Positions 1-8,120 of a stretch of DNA of 23,285 bases are shown here, in pieces. Every line of letters begins with the position of its first letter. Within the stretch, counting starts at the first letter, position 1. This DNA comes from Desulfurococcales archaeon ex4484_204 (lineage in GTDB: Archaea; Thermoproteota; Thermoprotei_A; Sulfolobales; NBVN01), in contig NJEF01000001.1 in assembly GCA_002255065.1 (NCBI GenBank), positions 1 to 23,285 on the forward strand. Reading direction: 5' to 3'. Both the position numbers and the translations under genes were made by a program. The notes under the pieces were generated by a model. The model had not been told where the DNA came from, did no database searches, and saw only the letters and a list, made by a program, of their open reading frames with translations.

Positions 1-2
1 TC

Positions 3-2066
3 AGCGACCTGGTCCTGCATAGAAACGAGACCCTAGAGTTCAAGGTGAGGCACACAGGGTGCCTAGACTCACCTCCGACAACAGTTCACCTAGGCGTGGA
101 GAGGGAGGGCCCTAGCGGTACATGGTCAGGAGTGGTTATAGAAATAGACTCCCAGCAGGTACCAAGCATGAGCAGTGGCAGCGAGGTCGTGCTTAGCTTC
201 AGCAACGTAATCGAGCTAATAAAGGAGAATCCGCAGCTGCAGTTCATGCGGCGTGCTAGGCTGCACGTATGGGTGGACCCGGTATTGTTAGAGTTCCAGG
301 TAGAGGGGCAGACCGTGACTGTGGAGGAATCGAGCAAGTCTAACAATAAGGGCCTCCTCACACTAGGGGAGATGCTGCTAATCCTCGGCCCCAACATGTA
401 CTTCCTGCCTAGAGGGCAGACAACGTTCACCATCATGAACCCGACGGAGATATGGTCAGCAGTAAGCGGTGCTGAACTTGAGGGCTGACCTATCACCTAC
501 TCCTATAGCATCACTGGTTGCGGGGCCGAGGTGTCCTACAATCCGGAGAACCCGACCGAGCTAACGATATCCGTGTCTAGAGACTGCACGGAGAACCAGC
601 TGTACCTAACTATAACTGCTGAGAGCTTAGGAATGCGCTTAGAGAAAGGAGTGACCCTGTACCTCTACGAAATAGAGGAACCGCTCATGGCTCAGACCCC
701 CTTAAAGGCTGGTTGCGCATCGTTAACTGAGCTAGGTGCTGAGGACCCATTCCTGTTCACCGATATCCCTGCTGCAATACCGCTCAACCCGTTGCAGGTA
801 ATCATGTCCGTAACCTACATAATTGGTATGGACCCCGAGATCGGGCCCATTGCCGAGTCAAGGCGGGCGAGCATCGAAATCGAGGTGTCTTGGGTAAAGC
901 CGAACGGTGACATGGGTACCTATGTAGTGCCGGCAGCTAGCATCACGATGGGCAGGGTAATGCATAGGAAGCCAGCACTACTATTTACCGTGCCGAGGGA
1001 GATGGTGTTCAGGGACTTAAGTGTTAAGGCTGTGCCTGGCGTGGTTACCCTAAGGGTAACCACGGGAACTGACCAGGTGATCGAGAAGAGGTTCTCGGTA
1101 TGGATCCATGACGGGACTACCTACCCAGCATACCTAAGGAGCTTCCACTTCGATAACTCCCCCTGCTCCAAGGTAACGTGGAGTATGTGGGAGAAGTTCT
1201 GGGGTGAGGACGCGGTCTGGGACTACTTATGTGTATTCGGTTACCGCATCAAGCTCTGGAAGGACTTAGTCTCTGAGTTCCTCTACGAATCCGTGTTTAA
1301 AGAAATGTGTCAGGAAGGGAGGTGCTCAAGCTATGCCCTTACTGGTCAGAAGTTCGCTGAGGAGCCTCCAGCGGTGGTAGCGATCGATAGATGTGCTTCA
1401 TCGAGCCCGCATCCATTCACGCTAACGAAGTATACGCAGGTAACGATGAGGGAGGAACCTCCCTCAGCGAGCTTCGACATGTTAACCATGGATTTGGACA
1501 CCTACTTAACTTACCAGTACATGTGGCTACTGGAGGAGAGGAACTTAAAGCGTGGAGTTTAAAAGTTCACGAAGTGGGCGCTTGGTCAGGACGTAGTGCT
1601 TGAGACCCTAAATGAGCTCAGAGCTTGGGAGAGCCTCCCAGATGACCGGAAGTGAAACGAGCCCTTCCTGCTACTCATGTTCTCCACAGAGAACATAAGA
1701 GATGCTCACACAGTTCTTGCTTACCATGTCGAGGAGGTTAACTCTAGCTTCGCCAGGATCTGGGTCGTGGATTCCAACAGGCCCTTCCAGCCCAACGATA
1801 GCACGAACCAGGACAACAGCTATGTCGAGTTCTACTGCTGCGGGTCTGATGGCCGCTGGAAGTTCAGGTTTAAAGTTGACGATAGAGGTAGTAAGGTAAT
1901 CGATGACTTCATCTTCGCGACCCCCACCACTCAGCTCCACGGCGACACAGCAGCTCTAACTGAGGGGGACGTCATCACTGGGCTCTTCGAAATGTTCATA
2001 GACCTTCTAGGGAAAATGGGGGCCATGAAGGAGGGAGCTGAGAACACCTCTGGAACTAACTATTAG
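3..2066 (+). pseudogene. Large surface/secreted protein with C39-like (papain-like) peptidase domain, interrupted by three in-frame stops
   Basis: One reading frame, already open at the left window edge, runs to the TAG at 2064-2066 and is broken only by TGA at 486-488, TAA at 1560-1562 and TGA at 1653-1655. Sense on both sides of each stop reads like one protein. The first 1.2 kb is beta-rich, like archaeal surface proteins. A Cys in EGRCSSYAL (about 1320) and a His in DAHTVLAYHVEE (about 1705), followed by IWVVDSNRPF, match the Cys and His boxes of C39-like/papain-like peptidases. The last two stops fall between these catalytic residues. Neither internal restart (GTG 531, ATG 1677) has a visible ribosome-binding site. 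I call it a pseudogene; readthrough or sequencing error are alternatives. The peptidase assignment is by motif spacing only. Confidence 0.6.
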
Positions 2067-2172
2067 GAAGTATGCGTGATTCATTCCATGACCGTTAGTC
2101 TTAATACTTACTCTCCCTAGGTCTCTGCTTAGGTACGTGCTTCGAATGCCTGAGTGCTACTATAGCTTATAG

Positions 2173-2355
2173 CTTGCACTTCGGAGGTGGTTTAATACCG
2201 TATTCGACCTACCCTACTTAGCGTTTAAGCCCGCAACTACACACGCCCTAGAGGGGTCCGTAGTCGTCATTTATCTCGTCACTGCAGAGAGCGATGTCAC
2301 TGCGCAGTTCTCCGCGGAAGGGCTTAATGAGGGCCCTCACGTAGTTCTCGGATAA
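2173..2355 (+). pseudogene. Possible remnant of a surface-protein coding region
   Basis: An open stretch with no start codon and bounded by stops (TAG 2170, TAA 2353) reads as hydrophobic, beta-rich sequence, including FDLPYLAFKP and VTAQFSAEGLNEGPHVVLG. The composition matches the secreted proteins around it, and it lies in a different frame from the broken peptidase gene just upstream. It may be the distal part of that gene after a frameshift, or a separate remnant. The rest of 2067-2544 shows nothing else that I can support. Confidence 0.3.
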
Positions 2356-2544
2356 GTACTTAAGGTAAGACCTACTCCATGAGCCTTAATGATGATTAAT
2401 GAGTTCCTCAGTACGGCTACTACCCGCTAGGTATGTAGGGCTTTTAAGATGTATTGGGGGTGAGGCACTTAGAACTAGTTCAAGAATTGGCTGAACTCTA
2501 GCTATATTACCTGTTCACACCGTGGGTTACTCGGTAATAAACCC

Positions 2545-3000
2545 ATGGTGCGTGGTGCGTGGTGTAGGGTCACGGTCTTAGCTGTACTAGCAGTAGCTGC
2601 TGTACTAACTGCGCTAGCGGTGTCCCCAGTAGCCTCATCAGGTACTGCGACAGCTACTCTCAAGCCTATCAAGGTGAAGATACTAACGCCTCCTAGCCTC
2701 CCTAAGGGCGTAAGTAGCGAAACACTGACAAAGGCATTAGAGATAGCAAAGACGAACCCAGAAGTTAGGAAGCTACTTGAGGAGGGCTACAAGGTGAAGC
2801 AGGCCGTACCTGTAGCTAGAGGAAAGATAGTATTTAAGGATGGTGAGGCAGTATTCAGTAATCCTGAAGTAGTTGGTGTGGTACTGACCCTCGAGAAAGG
2901 CAGTAAGGAAGTATTCGTTACTGTGGACCTAATCAGCGGTAAGGTCCTAGTAGGGAAGGAGAGCATAGTCATTCACTACCATGGATCAGCGGAGCCTTAA
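2545..3000 (+). CDS. Small secreted protein with signal peptide, PepSY-like features
   Basis: This is a 151-residue protein. Residues 1-32 form a clear signal peptide: a basic start (VRGAWCR), a long hydrophobic core of Val/Leu/Ala, and a small-residue region around ASSGTATA. The mature part (about 33-151) has a helix (ETLTKALEIAKTNPEVRKLL) followed by beta strands ending in VDLISGKVLVGKESIVI. That helix-then-hairpin order resembles PepSY-type secreted domains, but I cannot confirm membership. There is no carboxyl-terminal membrane anchor. The ATG at 2545 is the only start that gives the full signal peptide. The next gene, 122 bp downstream on the same strand, is a membrane-anchored regulator, which suggests the two work together. 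Confidence 0.7.
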   Translation: MVRGAWCRVTVLAVLAVAAVLTALAVSPVASSGTATATLKPIKVKILTPPSLPKGVSSETLTKALEIAKTNPEVRKLLEEGYKVKQAVPVARGKIVFKDGEAVFSNPEVVGVVLTLEKGSKEVFVTVDLISGKVLVGKESIVIHYHGSAEP

Positions 3001-3043
3001 GGGAGCAAAATATGTAAGAGTACTCAACGTAACTAAACTTAAA

Positions 3044-3054
3044 TGTTTTTCTCT
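3044..3054 (+). terminator. T-rich possible terminator
   Basis: A TGTTTTTCTCT run lies 45 bp after the stop of the secreted-protein gene. Archaeal RNA polymerase terminates at T-runs without needing a hairpin. This is a weak call based on base composition and position only. Confidence 0.25.
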
Positions 3055-3122
3055 CAATAAAACCAACTACCTCAATACCTCCTTAGGTAATAGGTGAAAT
3101 AGGCGCTGGTTGGAGTGATGAG

Positions 3123-3686
3123 GTGAGTAATGTGAGGAGGTACAGAGAATACGTACTGTACGTCCTCTTCTTCATATCGGTACTCGTGCTCGCGCTTAAG
3201 CTAATAGCCCCTAGTAAGGTGTACTTAGTAATGAGTGACGGAGGAGTTAAGGTGTATGAGGTGCCTCATCTCTATACCTTGCAGGACGTCATAGCAGTAG
3301 CTATCTCGAGCTCCTTAGCCACCGCCTCAGGAATCCTTCTCATACTCTCTAAGGAGAGCGGTAAGGGTGAGGGTAAGGATGTGGTGATGAGCGGTGATGG
3401 AGTTACTGAGGATACCATTAGGTACTGGGAGACCTTGAAAAGCGAGCTTGAAGGTCTTGAGAGGAGGATTGTGGAGGAGCTAATTAGGGCAGGAGGCTCG
3501 ATGTACCAGAGCAACCTCGTAGAAGTACTGGGTGTCCCTAAGAGTACGCTCAGTACCTCACTAGCTAAGCTTGAGTCTAGAGGGATTGTACTAAGGGTTA
3601 GGAAGGGGTTGAGGAATTTGGTAGTCCTTACATCACCTAGTAAGGCGAGAGTAACTGAAGTAAGGAATAAGGACAGCCCAACTTAA
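3123..3686 (+). CDS. Membrane-anchored winged-helix transcription regulator
   Basis: This is a 187-residue protein with two hydrophobic segments (about 9-29 and 53-75) separated by a loop of about 23 residues. A charged linker follows, then a cytoplasmic winged helix-turn-helix (about 108-170). The helix pair SNLVEVLGVPKSTLSTSLAKLESRGIV, here given as positions 130-155, is the typical MarR/ArsR-like recognition core, and the wing is VLRVRKGLRNLVVLT. The start is GTG at 3123, preceded by GGAGTGATGAG. Such proteins are known in archaea as membrane-tethered DNA-binding regulators, but targets are rarely known. The neighbouring secreted protein (2545-3000) is a plausible ligand or partner for the short external loop; that link is inference. 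Confidence 0.75.
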   Translation: MSNVRRYREYVLYVLFFISVLVLALKLIAPSKVYLVMSDGGVKVYEVPHLYTLQDVIAVAISSSLATASGILLILSKESGKGEGKDVVMSGDGVTEDTIRYWETLKSELEGLERRIVEELIRAGGSMYQSNLVEVLGVPKSTLSTSLAKLESRGIVLRVRKGLRNLVVLTSPSKARVTEVRNKDSPT

Positions 3687-3698
3687 TTACTTAGGGTG

Positions 3699-3968
3699 GT
3701 GCGTGTGGGTAAGCTTGCTTACGGTCTTAAGGCGGTCTTTAGGGCTAGCTTCGATGAGGTTGTTAGGGCATTAAGCCGTTCCCAGAGAGCATCTGGCGTC
3801 TACCTTGAGGTTCTCAATACGGAACCTAGGCATAATACTCTCAAGTATATTCATCGGTGGGTTAGTAGGGAGTAGCGTAGGATCCACCATCGCCTCGCCC
3901 TTGGGAAGAGGGTTGCTTACCTGCTCTTCGGCACTTTAATGATTGCTTGGTCCTCATCTAGGCGGTAG
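3699..3968 (+). pseudogene. Small broken gene of unknown function with one in-frame TAG
   Basis: From GTG 3699 a frame runs to TAG 3873-3875 (58 residues) and then continues in the same frame to TAG 3966-3968. The reading is protein-like on both sides: an amphipathic start (KLAYGLKAVFRASFDEVVRAL), then EVLNTEPRHNTLKYIHRWVSRE, the stop, and RRIHHRLALGKRVAYLLFGTLM. I do not recognise the family. It could be a mobile-element or regulator fragment. The rest of 3687-4082 has only further stops in this frame. Confidence 0.35.
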
Positions 3969-4082
3969 CGACCCCTAGGGACACCCTACCCGCCGTTAAG
4001 CACGTAGGGCGCGAGGAGGTTAAGGCACCTTCCGTGTGGCGCGATAGATTCACTATACTCTGGAAGTAACCCCACGTTAATA

Positions 4083-4934
4083 GTGATTGGAAGGGATGCG
4101 GAGGTCAGGATCGCTGAGGCCTACGATGCCTACGGACAGAGAGTGTACACGTTCAGAGATGCCTTCCCGCCAAGCCCTAGTGAGTTAAGCCGTACAGCAG
4201 CGGCAGTCCCGATCCCGGCTCCTATGGCTAGACCGGCCTACATGTTCATAAGGGGGAGCGAGCTGGTAATGACTATAGAGGCAACTAAATCAGGGACGGT
4301 GGACGCGGTAGCAGAGGGAGGTAACAGATCCTTAATGATCCTTTACCCCGGGATGCCTAATAGCTTAAGCAAACTAGGGCTAACGCAAGCTAGTGTAAGG
4401 GTTGAGGAGGGTGTTGCTAGTAAGTACAGAGTAATGTCGGCTGTGCTTAACGGTACCCACCCCTACCGGATAACACTTAATGTGAGCCCTGCAGGCCAGC
4501 CCTTCGCCGCCAACTTCTCAATCCCGGGATGCTTCATGATCCACAACATGGGTGGAAAGCCCGTAGCCTTGAGCGCTGAGTTCATCAGGTACGGTATCGA
4601 GGGCAACCAGAGCGCAACTTACGAGGGCCTTGAAGTTGGTTCCGGGGACACCATTATCGTAACACCAAGGTCATGGGGAGATCTTGGCAGGGGGCTGATC
4701 GTTAAGATCGATGAGGGCTCGGACGGCACGATCGATAAGGAAGTAGTAGTGGGCAGAGGGGGGAGGACTGTAGTTAAGCCATCGACAACTACCAAGGAGG
4801 AGACGAAGCCCCCGGAAAGGTCAACAAGCATCTTCAAGCTGCCGAGGTGGGTAACCTCTCGAATCCTGATCGTGGCTGCAGCAGTACTCATTATGCTGAT
4901 AGCAGCTGCTGCCGCGATCAGTCGAAGGAAGTAG
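4083..4934 (+). CDS. Surface protein with carboxyl-terminal membrane anchor, amino end apparently lost
   Basis: The 283-residue frame is beta-rich. Near residues 225-245 it has DEGSDGTIDKEVVVGRGG, a pattern common just before the stalk of archaeal surface proteins. A Thr/Lys/Pro-rich linker (about 246-262) and one hydrophobic helix (about 270-290 of the open frame) ending SRRK complete a typical type I anchor. There is no signal peptide at GTG 4083 and no ribosome-binding site. The open frame reaches back to 4008 without a better start. That suggests the protein was once longer and this copy is truncated, in keeping with the broken genes around it. No catalytic motif is visible. Confidence 0.5.
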   Translation: MIGRDAEVRIAEAYDAYGQRVYTFRDAFPPSPSELSRTAAAVPIPAPMARPAYMFIRGSELVMTIEATKSGTVDAVAEGGNRSLMILYPGMPNSLSKLGLTQASVRVEEGVASKYRVMSAVLNGTHPYRITLNVSPAGQPFAANFSIPGCFMIHNMGGKPVALSAEFIRYGIEGNQSATYEGLEVGSGDTIIVTPRSWGDLGRGLIVKIDEGSDGTIDKEVVVGRGGRTVVKPSTTTKEETKPPERSTSIFKLPRWVTSRILIVAAAVLIMLIAAAAAISRRK

Positions 4935-5364
4935 GGGTGCTACGCAGGTAAGACGCTTTTCCCCTCAACGACCTCCTAAAATGTTCTTACATCACGTCAC
5001 TACCTCTCCTAAGCCAACATTTTTGTTCATAATACCTACGCGGAACTGCTGGTAGCTATAGGGGCTGCTGTAAGTATGCTTCAACTACCTATGGACAGTA
5101 CCAGCTAGCTTTACGGATTAAAGCAACTTATCATTTAGATCCGTTAATCAGGGTTCATCCCTTGTTACGTTTTGAGGACGACCCCTACTGCAATTCTTTC
5201 CGCCCTCCTAACTTCTTAGTATTAAAACCTGCTCTCCTCAGCTACCATATTCATGGCTTTCCATATCTGGGTTAACCATGGAGGTAGATGAGAAGATGTA
5301 GACCACCAAAAAGACCTACAGTAATTAGTAGCTGCGTAACCCTTGTTAGTAGGGGGCTCAAGGC
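4935..5364. other. 430-bp intergenic stretch without recognisable gene
   Basis: Stops occur often in all frames and I see no RNA gene, repeat or coherent remnant. A short T-run (5020-5024) after the surface-protein gene could terminate it. No clear TATA box could be placed for the ABC transporter gene that starts at 5365. Confidence 0.5.
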
Positions 5365-6297
5365 TTGGGAGCAGCTATAGAGGCACGGAACTTAACGAAG
5401 CAGTACAACGGCGTAATGGCGGTTAACCAGGTAAGTTTTGAGGTTAGGGAGGGTGAGATATTCGGCTTTTTAGGCCCTAACGGTGCGGGAAAGACGACCA
5501 CTATAAGGATGATAACAGGTCTAGTAAAGCCTGATGAGGGTACCGCCTACGTAGCTGGATACGACATTCTTAAGGAACCAGTTAAGGCTAGGCAGCACTT
5601 AGGGGTTGTGCCCGAGGTATCGAATGCCTACATAGACCTTACTGCGTGGGAGAACTTAGTGCTTATAGGTAAGCTGTACGGTCTCCTGAGGTCGGTGCTG
5701 CAGGAAAACGCGGTGAGGCTTTTAAGGGTGTTCGGACTCTACCACGTTAAGGACAGGGCCGTGAGGAGCTTCTCTAAGGGCATGAAGCAGAGGCTCCTAC
5801 TATGTATGGCCCTAGTGAGCGAGCCTGAAATACTGATCCTGGACGAGCCTACCTCAGGGCTAGATGTTGAGAGCGCTAGGTTCCTACGAGAGAAGATAGT
5901 GCAGTTCAATAGGGAGGGGGGAACTGTCTTCCTCTCAACCCATAACATGGAGGAGGCTAACACGCTGTGCCACAGGGTAGCGATAATAAACCGGGGGAGG
6001 ATAGTCACTGTAGACACCCCCGAGAACCTCAGGGCTAGAATCACTGAGCTTCAACGAGTTGAGGTAGTGTTCGACAAACACGTAGAGCTGAGGGAGCTCC
6101 TAAAGATCCGTGCAGTAAGGAGAGCCCTGCTAGCAGGGTGTAGGGTGAGGATCTACACACCCAACCCCCCGGAAGTAATAGAGTCCATCGTAGATTTCGC
6201 AAGGGAGAGGAGTTTAAGGATTTTAAGCTTAAATACCGCAGCACCTTCACTTGAGGACGTATTCCTAGAGCTCGTTAAAGGGGGGTCAGTGAGGTGA
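5365..6297 (+). CDS. ABC-2 type exporter, ATP-binding subunit (DrrA-like)
   Basis: This 310-residue protein is the nucleotide-binding partner of the membrane subunit that follows. Walker A is GPNGAGKT (37-44), the signature region is FSKGMKQRL (136-144), Walker B is ILILDEP (156-162), the D-loop is SGLD, and the switch histidine is in STHNMEE (H193). The family usually has Gln in the Q-loop; here the matching stretch is VVPEVSN, with Glu at position 84. The extra carboxyl domain (about 225-310) is usual for DrrA/CcmA-type exporters of drugs, lipids or polysaccharide. The start is TTG at 5365, with no ATG nearby. The stop overlaps the start of the permease gene (GTGA), so the two are translated together. 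The substrate cannot be told from sequence. Confidence 0.9.
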   Translation: MGAAIEARNLTKQYNGVMAVNQVSFEVREGEIFGFLGPNGAGKTTTIRMITGLVKPDEGTAYVAGYDILKEPVKARQHLGVVPEVSNAYIDLTAWENLVLIGKLYGLLRSVLQENAVRLLRVFGLYHVKDRAVRSFSKGMKQRLLLCMALVSEPEILILDEPTSGLDVESARFLREKIVQFNREGGTVFLSTHNMEEANTLCHRVAIINRGRIVTVDTPENLRARITELQRVEVVFDKHVELRELLKIRAVRRALLAGCRVRIYTPNPPEVIESIVDFARERSLRILSLNTAAPSLEDVFLELVKGGSVR

Positions 6298-7046
6298 ACC
6301 AAGTCGTAGAGCAACTTAAACGCTCCATCGTCATAGCTGTTAAGGATATAAGGATATACTACTTAAAGGGCCCTGTCATCATCTTCGGGTTAGTATTCCC
6401 CCTCTTCCTGGCCCTAGCCTACACCGTTGGGAGGAACATGCCCTTAAAGGAGATACTGCCTGGTTTAACAGGTATGACTACGTTCTTCGCTGCAACAGCT
6501 GTTGGGCCGTCCATTATTCCATGGGAGACGCGCTCAAAAACCCTTGAAAGGCTCCTAAGCTGCCCGGTAGCGTTATGGACGGTCATACTAGGGGATGTGC
6601 TTTCATCATTCTTTTTCGGGCTCATAATATCGGTAGTCCCGCTAACACTAGCCCTAGTCATCGCTGTTCAGCCCACAGGTATCGCCCTTCTAGTCCCGGG
6701 GGTGGTGATTGCCTGTCTATGCTTCTCGGCCTTAAGCGTTCTGCTATCAGCATACCCGCCAACGGATGTGCCAGCTACTACCATGATGCTATCATCACTA
6801 GTGAAGTTCCCGCTCGTCTTCATAAGTGGGATATTCATACCGATCGATCAGCTACCGCTATGGGGAAGGATATTAGCCTCAATCTCGCCGCTAACATACT
6901 TCACCGACATGGCTAGACAGCTCATGCTAGGCAAGGGCTACTACCCGCTAACAGTAGACCTAGCAGCAATGTTCGTCTACACAGCTGTGTTCCTATTAGC
7001 ATCCTTTAAACTCCATGAAAGAACCATAGCTAGACGTCTAAGCTAG
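6294..7046 (+). CDS. ABC-2 type exporter, membrane subunit
   Basis: This 250-residue protein has about six hydrophobic segments (near 28-45, 60-75, 95-120, 125-150, 165-190 and 222-242). Before the last of them lies the hydrophobic-Pro stretch FISGIFIPIDQLPLWGRILASISPLTYFTD (positions about 174-203). That region is the ABC-2 hallmark found in DrrB, NodJ and similar permeases. Its GTG start overlaps the stop of the ATPase gene by four bases, which fixes the pair as one export system. The length is normal for the family. Confidence 0.88.
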   Translation: MNQVVEQLKRSIVIAVKDIRIYYLKGPVIIFGLVFPLFLALAYTVGRNMPLKEILPGLTGMTTFFAATAVGPSIIPWETRSKTLERLLSCPVALWTVILGDVLSSFFFGLIISVVPLTLALVIAVQPTGIALLVPGVVIACLCFSALSVLLSAYPPTDVPATTMMLSSLVKFPLVFISGIFIPIDQLPLWGRILASISPLTYFTDMARQLMLGKGYYPLTVDLAAMFVYTAVFLLASFKLHERTIARRLS

Positions 7047-7142
7047 CCGTGCTAAACATAGGTTGTAGCCCGGTTAGATAGCCCCTTTAATACCTGGCTC
7101 CCCAGTAAAAACTTAGAGTTCTCAGGGAGCTGAACCTTAATG

Positions 7143-7156
7143 AAATCCTTTAACCT
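7143..7156 (+). promoter_or_regulatory. TATA box for the HPr-kinase-like gene
   Basis: AAATCCTTTAACC is centred about 27 nt before the GTG at 7178. This spacing puts the transcription start at the start codon itself, so the mRNA is probably leaderless and no ribosome-binding site is expected. Confidence 0.45.
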
Positions 7157-7177
7157 CCCCCACCTAGGTTACGTGGG

Positions 7178-8104
7178 GTGATCGATTTAGCTTTAGTGAT
7201 GAGCTCCTACGGTGTTAAAGTCTTGCTTAAACTATCGAGGTGTGTAGATGAGGTAGTAAGGGGCCTCACAGATACCTTCGCTAGACGCTATATTCCATCG
7301 TTTAAGGTCGATAGTGCCTCGAAGAACCTACATTACGATGCCGAAGTGGTGTGGGAGGTTACCGATAGAGGCTTCGATGTAGCTGAGGTATCGCTGGGGG
7401 TGCGAGACCTGTTTAGGGTTAGGTCCCCACCACCAATGCCGTACATCAACGAATCCCCGTACTTCTTCCTACTCCAGGTCCTTTCAAGGCAGTACCTGAA
7501 GAAGGGCTACCTAATGCTTACCGACTCCGTATCCATATACAGTAAGGGGAGGGCGTACCTACTGCTAGGGTATCCCCACACAGGTAAGAGCACCATTTTA
7601 GCTATAGCGTTAGCGAAGGGTTATACCCCCCTAACGACTGAGAACACCATAGTTTCCGTGGGTGATGACGGTGTTGAGATCATCGGCGGTACGGACGTGC
7701 TGGTATTTGACCCTAGGGTGAGGGAGGTGTACGGTATAGATATGCCAGCGGAGCAGAGGACAAGGCATGGCTACGGGGTTATAGACCTAAGCTGTAGGAG
7801 GTCTATGGAGAAAGCACGTGTTAGCGCTATATACCTGCTCTACTGTTCGTATTCATCAGTAGGGGTCAGCAAGAGTAGGGTTGTTGGCAGGAAGGCGGTA
7901 AAGACTCTGTGGCACTTCGCTACCTCCGTAATAAGGGGAGGGGATTACTACGAGCCATACCCCCTCAACTTAAGTGATAGAGACCTAGACGTAAGGCTAA
8001 AGGAGTTAGTTAACCAGGTAGCTAGGAGGTACCGTAGCTCCTTCTTCGAGATTTTTGGCTCCCACATCGAGGTTTTTAAGGAGATAACTGGGGGTAGCAC
8101 ATAG
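7178..8104 (+). CDS. HPr-kinase/PEPCK-like P-loop protein
   Basis: This is a 308-residue protein. After about 110 amino-terminal residues of unknown fold comes an HPr kinase-like core: SVSIYSKGRAYLLLGYPHTGKST, here positions 117-139, with the P-loop GYPHTGKST (131-139), a helix, then GYTPLTTENTIV. In HPr kinases the last element carries two Asp; here it is TTEN, so the catalytic acidic residue may be Glu155 or displaced. Archaea usually lack HPr and the sugar PTS, so the substrate is probably a small molecule or another protein. Family assignment rests on the order of motifs. It is transcribed alone, and its 3' end faces the next gene with a 16-bp gap. Confidence 0.6.
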   Translation: MIDLALVMSSYGVKVLLKLSRCVDEVVRGLTDTFARRYIPSFKVDSASKNLHYDAEVVWEVTDRGFDVAEVSLGVRDLFRVRSPPPMPYINESPYFFLLQVLSRQYLKKGYLMLTDSVSIYSKGRAYLLLGYPHTGKSTILAIALAKGYTPLTTENTIVSVGDDGVEIIGGTDVLVFDPRVREVYGIDMPAEQRTRHGYGVIDLSCRRSMEKARVSAIYLLYCSYSSVGVSKSRVVGRKAVKTLWHFATSVIRGGDYYEPYPLNLSDRDLDVRLKELVNQVARRYRSSFFEIFGSHIEVFKEITGGST

Positions 8105-8120
8105 CCTCAGCGAAGTGTAG

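Noticed and set aside
486..488. TGA as selenocysteine codon in the peptidase-like gene
   Set aside because: No SECIS-like hairpin was noticed, the same gene also contains TAA and a second TGA, and TGA ends several normal genes in the window.
1391..1603. 70-codon plus-strand frame overlapping the broken peptidase gene
   Set aside because: It is in another frame, has biased low-complexity content and no ribosome-binding site; it is a shadow of the longer frame.
2248..2385. Minus-strand open stretch reading SYLKYLSENYVRALIKPF and onward, ending at a TAG
   Set aside because: It looks protein-like but has no start codon, overlaps the plus-strand remnant at 2173-2355, and the latter fits the surface-protein neighbours better.
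7087..7128. Inverted repeat GGCTCCC ... GGGAGCT after the exporter genes as terminator or riboswitch
   Set aside because: The stem is only seven pairs including a wobble, the loop is 20 or more nt, and there is no T-run; it is too weak to call.
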